A stretch of 64,000 nt of DNA, from assembly GCA_013407085.1 (NCBI GenBank), contig JACCGJ010023187.1, positions 1 through 64,000 on the forward strand, given 5' to 3'. The position numbers and the translations under genes are program-made. The first letter of the stretch is position 1. The number at the start of each line of letters is the position of its first letter. This document shows positions 63,661 through 64,000 of the stretch, piece by piece. The stretch comes from Atriophallophorus winterbourni. Lineage: Eukaryota; Platyhelminthes; Trematoda; Plagiorchiida; Microphallidae. The notes beneath the pieces are model-generated. The model searched no databases. It saw only the letters and a list, made by a program, of their open reading frames with translations, and was not told where the DNA came from.

Positions 63661-64000
63661 ATAAATCTATTTCTGATTAGTCTGAAGAATTATTTTAATT
63701 TATGCTTTGGCGTTCCAAGTTATTAAGGTGTCATCTAGCCCCCGTCTGCAATCCTTATTGGTGCACATGGATTAAAAATCTAATGACAAGCATATTGCTA
63801 TATTTCGCACCAGCGAAACGAACTACTAACCAACACAGATCAGTTACATTACTGGGACCCGAAACGTCCGCTCGATGCTTCAAGCATTTCAATACGACGT
63901 CTTGGATATCAACGGCATAGTTGAATCAGCTATGATGAACAATGAGCCGAAACGGCGGAAGTTACGCAGTTGGGGTACACTGGTATGCTAACAGATTGAG
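63661..64000. other. Window end, possible LINE start
   Basis: Plus strand near 63850 reads GTRNVRSMLQAFQYDVLDIN, reminiscent of the GTWNVRT start of RTE endonucleases. The piece is too short to be sure. Confidence 0.35.

Overview
The window is eukaryotic, intron-rich and full of transposable elements. The repeats point to a flatworm, most likely a digenean trematode: RTE (SR2-like) and CR1 non-LTR retrotransposons, Penelope-like elements (PLEs) with a GIY-YIG nuclease, and a hammerhead-containing short repeat like Schistosoma Sm-alpha. I cannot name the species. No rRNA, tRNA or CRISPR was recognised.

Two host genes lie head to tail on the minus strand. (1) A DEG/ENaC-family cation channel runs from 35102 to 2233. 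It has three coding exons whose splice phases agree (all phase 0), giving 559 aa with introns of about 19.8 and 11.4 kb. (2) An ECT2/Pebble-type RhoGEF runs from 58942 to 37873. I placed 17 blocks with GT-AG (one GC-AG) junctions of matching phase: three BRCT domains, then DH, PH and a long basic, Ser/Pro-rich tail, 1,662 aa if one interruption is ignored. Ect2 activates RhoA at the cell equator in cytokinesis. In this assembly its penultimate coding exon is split by a 167-bp fragment identical to a repeat copy 753 bp away.

Nearly everything else is mobile DNA. The first channel intron (14.7-34.5 kb) holds an almost complete CR1 element (28493-33384), with a PHD-like finger in ORF1 and an intact 926-aa endonuclease/RT in ORF2. 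It is inserted into an older PLE 3' end. The same intron holds a decayed 3.8-kb CR1, shorter CR1 pieces and a hammerhead-repeat dimer. The 3-14 kb part has a piggyBac relic bounded by TTAA, a PLE with a recognisable GIY-YIG domain, hammerhead-type repeats and another LINE 3' end. The ECT2 introns (38-58 kb) are filled with RTE C-termini and RTE 3' ends, plus a 662-bp foldback transposon with array-like inverted repeats and a 9-bp target duplication. Beyond ECT2 (60-64 kb) lie decayed LINEs on both strands.

Exon edges of the two genes are read directly from splice consensus and phase continuity. Family names rest on recognised motifs; no alignment or search was run. Element edges are mostly approximate unless a target duplication or empty-site comparison is stated.
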